A stretch of DNA of 64,000 nucleotides from an uncultured Alphaproteobacteria bacterium (GTDB lineage Bacteria; Pseudomonadota; Alphaproteobacteria; JAPOUT01; G958296285), in the NCBI GenBank assembly GCA_958296285.1, contig OY282459.1, positions 880,367 to 944,366 of the forward strand, read 5' to 3'. Below, piece after piece: positions 60,433 through 64,000 of the stretch. A program made the position numbers and the translations under genes. The notes beneath the pieces are model-generated. The model worked only from the letters and a program-made list of their open reading frames with translations, ran no database searches and had not been told where the DNA came from. Positions within the stretch are counted from its first letter, which is position 1. Every line of letters starts with the position of its first letter.

Positions 60433-63030
60433 ATGACCGCCATCGCGATACAAACTTTCCGCGACAAAAAAGTCGGCATTTTCGGGCTGGGACGCTCAGG
60501 GATGAGCGCGGCGCGGGCGCTGCGGCGCGGCGGCGCGAAACTCATTGGCTGGGACGACAATGACGCGGCGCGAGAAGAGTCGGCGCTTCCCCTCCGCGCC
60601 CCTCAAGACGGCGCATGGGACGAAATCGCCGCGCTCGTGCCGAGTCCCGGCATTCCGCTCCGCCATGATTTGATCCGCCGCGCCCAATCCCGAAAGATTC
60701 CGATTGTCGGCGATATGGATTTGTTCCAGATGGCGATTCAGCCCTTTCCGAAAGCGCGGATTGTCGCCATCACCGGGACGAACGGCAAATCCACGACCGC
60801 CGCGCTTCTGTCCGCGATGCTCCGCGCCTCCGCCGAGACCCATTTGGGCGGCAACATCATGCCGCCGGCGCTGGATCTGCCCCTCCCCGCCGATAAGGAC
60901 GCCGCGGAGATTTACGTCTTGGAACTCTCCTCTTATCAACTCGCCCTTTGCGAGCGTTTCGCGCCGCATCTCGCCCTTCATCTCAATCTCTCGCCCGATC
61001 ATATTGGGAATCACGGCAGTTTCGCGGCTTACGCGGAAGCGAAGGCGCGAATTTTTAAGAATCAGACCGCCGCCGATCACGCCATTATCGGCATGGGCGA
61101 TGACTCCATCCGAGATGGTTCGGGCGCGGCGCTTGTCAAAAAACTCCAAGCGCGGAAAGACGCGCCCTCCATCATGACGATTGGCGAAGGCGGGGACATC
61201 TATGCGAAGGACGGCGTGGTTTATAACGCGCGGCAGGGGAGACGGTCTCAAAAGTTGGCGGCGATTTCCTCGCCGGCTCTTTCGGGGGCGCATAATGGCG
61301 AGAACGCCGCCGCCGCGCTCGCCGCTTCTATCGCGCTCGGCTTCTCTGTTGAAGAGGCCGCGCCGGCGCTCCGCCTCTTCGCCGGTCTGCCGCATCGGAT
61401 GGAGGAGGTCAGACGCATCGGGCGCATCCGCTTCATCAATGACAGCAAGGCGACCAATATGGACGCCGCCGCCCGCGCCCTTTCCTCTTATAACGATATT
61501 TTTTGGATCGCCGGCGGACGCTCCAAAAACGAGACGCTGGACGCTCTGCGTCCGCATTTGGGGAGAGTTCGCCATGCCGCTTTGATCGGCGAGGCGGCCG
61601 ATGAGATCGCGCGACAGATCGGACGCGCCTGCCCTTGGACGAAAGCCGCCTCTCTCAAAGAGGCGGTGGAGGAGGCTTATGCCGCCGCTTCCGCGTCAAG
61701 ACGCCTCGCCGCCGCCGCCGATAAAGATTGCGAGCCTGTGGTTTTGTTTTCGCCGGCTTGCGCCTCTTTTGACATGTTCGCCGATTTTGAGGCGCGGGGC
61801 GACGCCTTCCGCGATCAAAGTTTCGCGCTGAAAAGCGCGGGATCAGAGAAAAAAACCTTCGCGCTGGCGGCGGGCGGGACAGGCGGGCATCTTTTCCCCG
61901 CCGAAGCGCTCGCGCAAGAATTGCGGCATAGAGGTCATCGCTCTTTGCTTCTGACGGATTCCCGCGCCGAAAATCTCGCCGACTCTTCGCTTTGGCGGCA
62001 GATAAGGCGCGTGCCTTCGGCGGCGATCGCCGGGAAGGGCGTCTTTGCGAGACTGTCGGCGCTTTTTGTCATGCTGCGGGGCGTCATCGCCGCGCGCCGC
62101 CTCTTCCGCGAGACGCAGCCTGACGCCGTCATTGGCTTTGGAGGCTATCCGTCTCTGCCGCCGCTTCTCGCGGCGCGGCTTCTCGGAATCCCGCGCTGCC
62201 TCCATGAGCAGGGGGCGGAATGGGGGCGCGCCAACAGATTTCTCGCGCCGTTGGCGGACGCGCTCTCGGCAGCCTTTCCGCATCTCAAGGCGCTCGGAGG
62301 GCGGAGCGCCATCGCCACGGGTCTCCCTGTGCGCCCGAAAGTCTGGGCTTTGCGGGGCGAGGATTATCGCCCCTCCATCGGAGATGATCCGTTCCGCCTT
62401 CTCGTCTTCGCCGGCAGCCAAGGCGCGAAGATTTTCGGACGCATCGCGCCCAAAACGCTGTCTCTGCTTTCTCGCAAGATGCGGGCGCGAATCCGTCTCA
62501 CTCTGCAATGCCGTCCCGAAGACGCCGATCATGCGCGGCGGGCGCTGGACGAGATTGGGGTTTCTCATAAGATCGCGCCTTTCTTTGACGATCTCCCGAA
62601 ACAGATCGCCGACAGTCATCTGATCGTGGCGCGGGCGGGGGCGTCTTCGGTCAGCGAGATCGCCGTCATTGGACGCCCCGCCATTTTCGTGCCGATCACC
62701 GGCGCTGTCGCCCATGAGCAGAACGCCAACGCCGCCTTCTTTCAGAGACATGGCGCGGGGACTCTCATTAAAGAAGAGGCGCTTTCCCCCCAAACTCTGG
62801 CGGCGCGGATAGAGGAGGCGGCGCGCTCGCCCGAAAGATTGACGCGCCAAGCCGAAAAGGCGAAGGCTCTCGCCCGCGCCCTTCATTGCCAAGACGGCGC
62901 GGCGAGACTCGCCGATTTGGCGGAGAGCGTCAGCCTCCGCGCCGCGATGCCGAACAAAACCCGCCTCGCCGAAAAGAAAGAGGCGAAGCGCGATTCTTCC
63001 GCCCCACTTCAGAGGGAGGCGCATCCATGA
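60433..63030 (+). CDS. murD-murG: MurD-MurG fusion: D-Glu ligase plus lipid II GlcNAc transferase
   Basis: One uninterrupted 865-residue reading frame. Residues 1-463 are a complete MurD (VGIFGLGRSGMSAARAL; ITGTNGKST near 115; LELSSYQLA; HLNLSPDHIGNHG; INDSKATNMDAAARAL; LFSPACASFDMFADFEARGD). A linker of about 10 residues (ALKSAGSEKK) leads into a complete MurG (FALAAGGTGGHLFPAEALAQ from about 476; IGFGGYPSLPPLLAA; HEQGAEWGRANR; VFAGSQGAKI; VARAGASSVSEIA; HEQNANAAFF). A basic tail follows. ftsW, normally between these genes, is absent. Overlaps murC by 4 bases. Confidence 0.95.
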   Translation: MTAIAIQTFRDKKVGIFGLGRSGMSAARALRRGGAKLIGWDDNDAAREESALPLRAPQDGAWDEIAALVPSPGIPLRHDLIRRAQSRKIPIVGDMDLFQMAIQPFPKARIVAITGTNGKSTTAALLSAMLRASAETHLGGNIMPPALDLPLPADKDAAEIYVLELSSYQLALCERFAPHLALHLNLSPDHIGNHGSFAAYAEAKARIFKNQTAADHAIIGMGDDSIRDGSGAALVKKLQARKDAPSIMTIGEGGDIYAKDGVVYNARQGRRSQKLAAISSPALSGAHNGENAAAALAASIALGFSVEEAAPALRLFAGLPHRMEEVRRIGRIRFINDSKATNMDAAARALSSYNDIFWIAGGRSKNETLDALRPHLGRVRHAALIGEAADEIARQIGRACPWTKAASLKEAVEEAYAAASASRRLAAAADKDCEPVVLFSPACASFDMFADFEARGDAFRDQSFALKSAGSEKKTFALAAGGTGGHLFPAEALAQELRHRGHRSLLLTDSRAENLADSSLWRQIRRVPSAAIAGKGVFARLSALFVMLRGVIAARRLFRETQPDAVIGFGGYPSLPPLLAARLLGIPRCLHEQGAEWGRANRFLAPLADALSAAFPHLKALGGRSAIATGLPVRPKVWALRGEDYRPSIGDDPFRLLVFAGSQGAKIFGRIAPKTLSLLSRKMRARIRLTLQCRPEDADHARRALDEIGVSHKIAPFFDDLPKQIADSHLIVARAGASSVSEIAVIGRPAIFVPITGAVAHEQNANAAFFQRHGAGTLIKEEALSPQTLAARIEEAARSPERLTRQAEKAKALARALHCQDGAARLADLAESVSLRAAMPNKTRLAEKKEAKRDSSAPLQREAHP
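61693..61704 (+). repeat. Single GCGTCAAGACGC unit in the MurD part
   Basis: One copy of the short inverted repeat, read as ASRRLA within an Ala-rich stretch near residue 420 of the fusion protein. Unlike the rpoD and uvrC sites it is not doubled, so it may be chance. Confidence 0.5.
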
Positions 63031-64000
63031 ACGCCGAGCGGCGCGCCATAGGCTTGGAGATCGGCCCCGTCCATTTCATCGGCATTGGCGGCGCCGGCAT
63101 GAGCGGCATCGCCGAACTGATGCGCAATATGGGCTATCGCGTGCAGGGGAGCGATCTCGCCAAAACGCCGACTTGTCTGCGCTTGGAAAGTTTGGGCATT
63201 CCCGTCCATCAGGGACACGCGCCGAAACATTTGGGGGAGGCGGCGATCGCCGTCTATTCCTCCGCCATTCCGCCGGACAATGTTGAGCGCCTCGCGGCGA
63301 AAGAGAAGGGGATTCCGCTCCTCTCCCGCGCCGACATGCTCGCCGAACTGATGCGCTTCAAGAGAAGCATCGCCGTCGCCGGCACCCACGGCAAAACGAC
63401 AACGACCTCGCTCATCGCCTCCGTCTTGGACGCGGCGGGCATGAAGCCGACAGTGATTAATGGCGGGCTGATCAACGCTTACGGATCCCATTCGCGTCTC
63501 GGAACCGGCAAATGGCTTGTCGCCGAGGCGGACGAATCGGACGGCAGTTTCCTGCGCCTTCCCGCCGAGATCGCCATCATCACCAACATAGACCCCGAGC
63601 ATTTGGAGCATTACGGCGATTTTGACAGCGCCCGCCAAGCCTATCATCTCTTCGCCGAGTCCATTCCCCTTTACGGCTTCGCCGTGATCTGCCGCGATCA
63701 TCCCGAGACGCGCCGCCTCGCCGAGAGCGTGGAGGATAAGCGCGTCATCACCTATGGTTTTTCGGAAGGGTCGCGGATTCGCGGGCGGGACGCCCATTAT
63801 CGCGGCGGCGGCATGGATTTCCGCGCCGAAGAGGCGGCGTTTCATCTGCCGATGCCGGGCGAGCATAACGCTCTCAACGCTCTGGCGGCAATCGCCCTCG
63901 CTTTGGAGCTCGGCGTCAGCCTTGACGCCATCGCCGAAGCGCTCCGAAACTTCTCCGGCGTCAAAAGACGCTTCTCCCGCATCGGCGTTTCGGAGGGGGT
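63027..64000 (+). CDS. murC: UDP-MurNAc--L-alanine ligase (C-terminus beyond window)
   Basis: First amino-acid ligase of the stem peptide. The visible 324 codons begin MNAERRAIGLEIGPVHFIGI and include GIGGAGMSGIAELM, GSDLAKTPTCLRL, SSAIPPDNVE, the ATP loop VAGTHGKTTTTSLI, VAEADESDGSFL, TNIDPEHLEHYGDFD and PGEHNALNALAAIALA. Cut by the right edge after about two thirds of the protein. What follows (murB, ddl, ftsQAZ in relatives) is not visible. Confidence 0.96.
   Translation, partial: MNAERRAIGLEIGPVHFIGIGGAGMSGIAELMRNMGYRVQGSDLAKTPTCLRLESLGIPVHQGHAPKHLGEAAIAVYSSAIPPDNVERLAAKEKGIPLLSRADMLAELMRFKRSIAVAGTHGKTTTTSLIASVLDAAGMKPTVINGGLINAYGSHSRLGTGKWLVAEADESDGSFLRLPAEIAIITNIDPEHLEHYGDFDSARQAYHLFAESIPLYGFAVICRDHPETRRLAESVEDKRVITYGFSEGSRIRGRDAHYRGGGMDFRAEEAAFHLPMPGEHNALNALAAIALALELGVSLDAIAEALRNFSGVKRRFSRIGVSEG

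Overview
The window is chromosomal DNA from an alphaproteobacterium with roughly 60% GC by eye. The gene order supports this: dnaG with rpoD, purD diverging from xseA, a DUF2093 gene after xseA, lpxK-waaA-ABC exporter-pmbA, uvrC-pgsA-moaD-moaE, fdxA-carD, and xseB-ispA-dxs. A phasin, a DnaG with degenerate zinc ligands, three or more acyl-CoA dehydrogenases and full lipid A and peptidoglycan precursor genes suggest a free-living or facultatively associated aerobic heterotroph with an LPS outer membrane. No phage, insertion sequence transposase or CRISPR array was seen.

Layout. 1-6.2 kb: rpoD (cut by the window edge), a small lipoprotein, a hypoxanthine-DNA glycosylase, dnaG and a phasin. 6.3-11.5 kb: a phosphotransferase, purD, xseA, DUF2093 and an M23 lipoprotein. 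11.5-17 kb: lpxK, waaA, an MsbA-type exporter and pmbA. 17.4-27.6 kb: uvrB, a YHS protein, a Ca2+/Na+ antiporter, pteridine-type SDR-folB-uvrC-pgsA-moaD-moaE, and a two-gene ABC-2 transporter. 27.6-36.7 kb: ribF, an acyl-CoA dehydrogenase, a LolA-like/beta-barrel/MMPL envelope operon, a TerB-like gene, fdxA, carD and tRNA-Arg. 36.7-44.2 kb: an FAD monooxygenase, a Sua5-type gene, then an esterase/acyl-CoA dehydrogenase/MBL/SDR run ending in xseB. 44.3-48.7 kb: a low-GC accessory gene wedged between xseB and ispA-dxs. 48.8-54.8 kb: tRNA-Pro, tRNA-Gln, gcdH, two Sel1 proteins, an exporter, an amidase and rnpB. 54.9-64 kb: a shortened dcw (division and cell wall) cluster, mraZ-rsmH-murE-murF-mraY-murD/murG-murC.

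Three things stand out. First, nine intergenic loci carry one family of 160-410 bp modular repeats. Each is a string of perfect GC-rich hairpins (called H1-H7 below) bounded by short inverted ends. H1 is a CAAGGGGGGC/GCCCCCCTTG or similar G6/C6 stem. H2 and H6 are CGGGGG/CCCCCG stems. H3 has a CGCGTGGGTGGG stem. H4 has a CCCCCTGC stem with a GAGCTC loop. H5 has a GTCGGCGGGC stem. H7 is GGGGGAAC/GTTCCCCC or a G6/C6 stem. At every copy the top strand switches from G/T-rich on the left to C/A-rich on the right. The switch ignores gene direction and repeat orientation, and it also occurs at rnpB and more weakly at tRNA-Arg. Second, the dcw cluster lacks ftsL, ftsI and ftsW, and murD is fused in frame to murG exactly where ftsW would lie. 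Third, a low-GC gene with a TIR/deoxyribosyltransferase-like C-terminal domain, plausibly a defence gene, sits inside the loop of one repeat hairpin, flanked by a CAAG duplication.

A second, tiny repeat, GCGTCTTGACGC in 24 bp units, is inserted in frame in rpoD and uvrC. Related copies lie in a TerB-like gene and in the MurD half of the murD-murG fusion.
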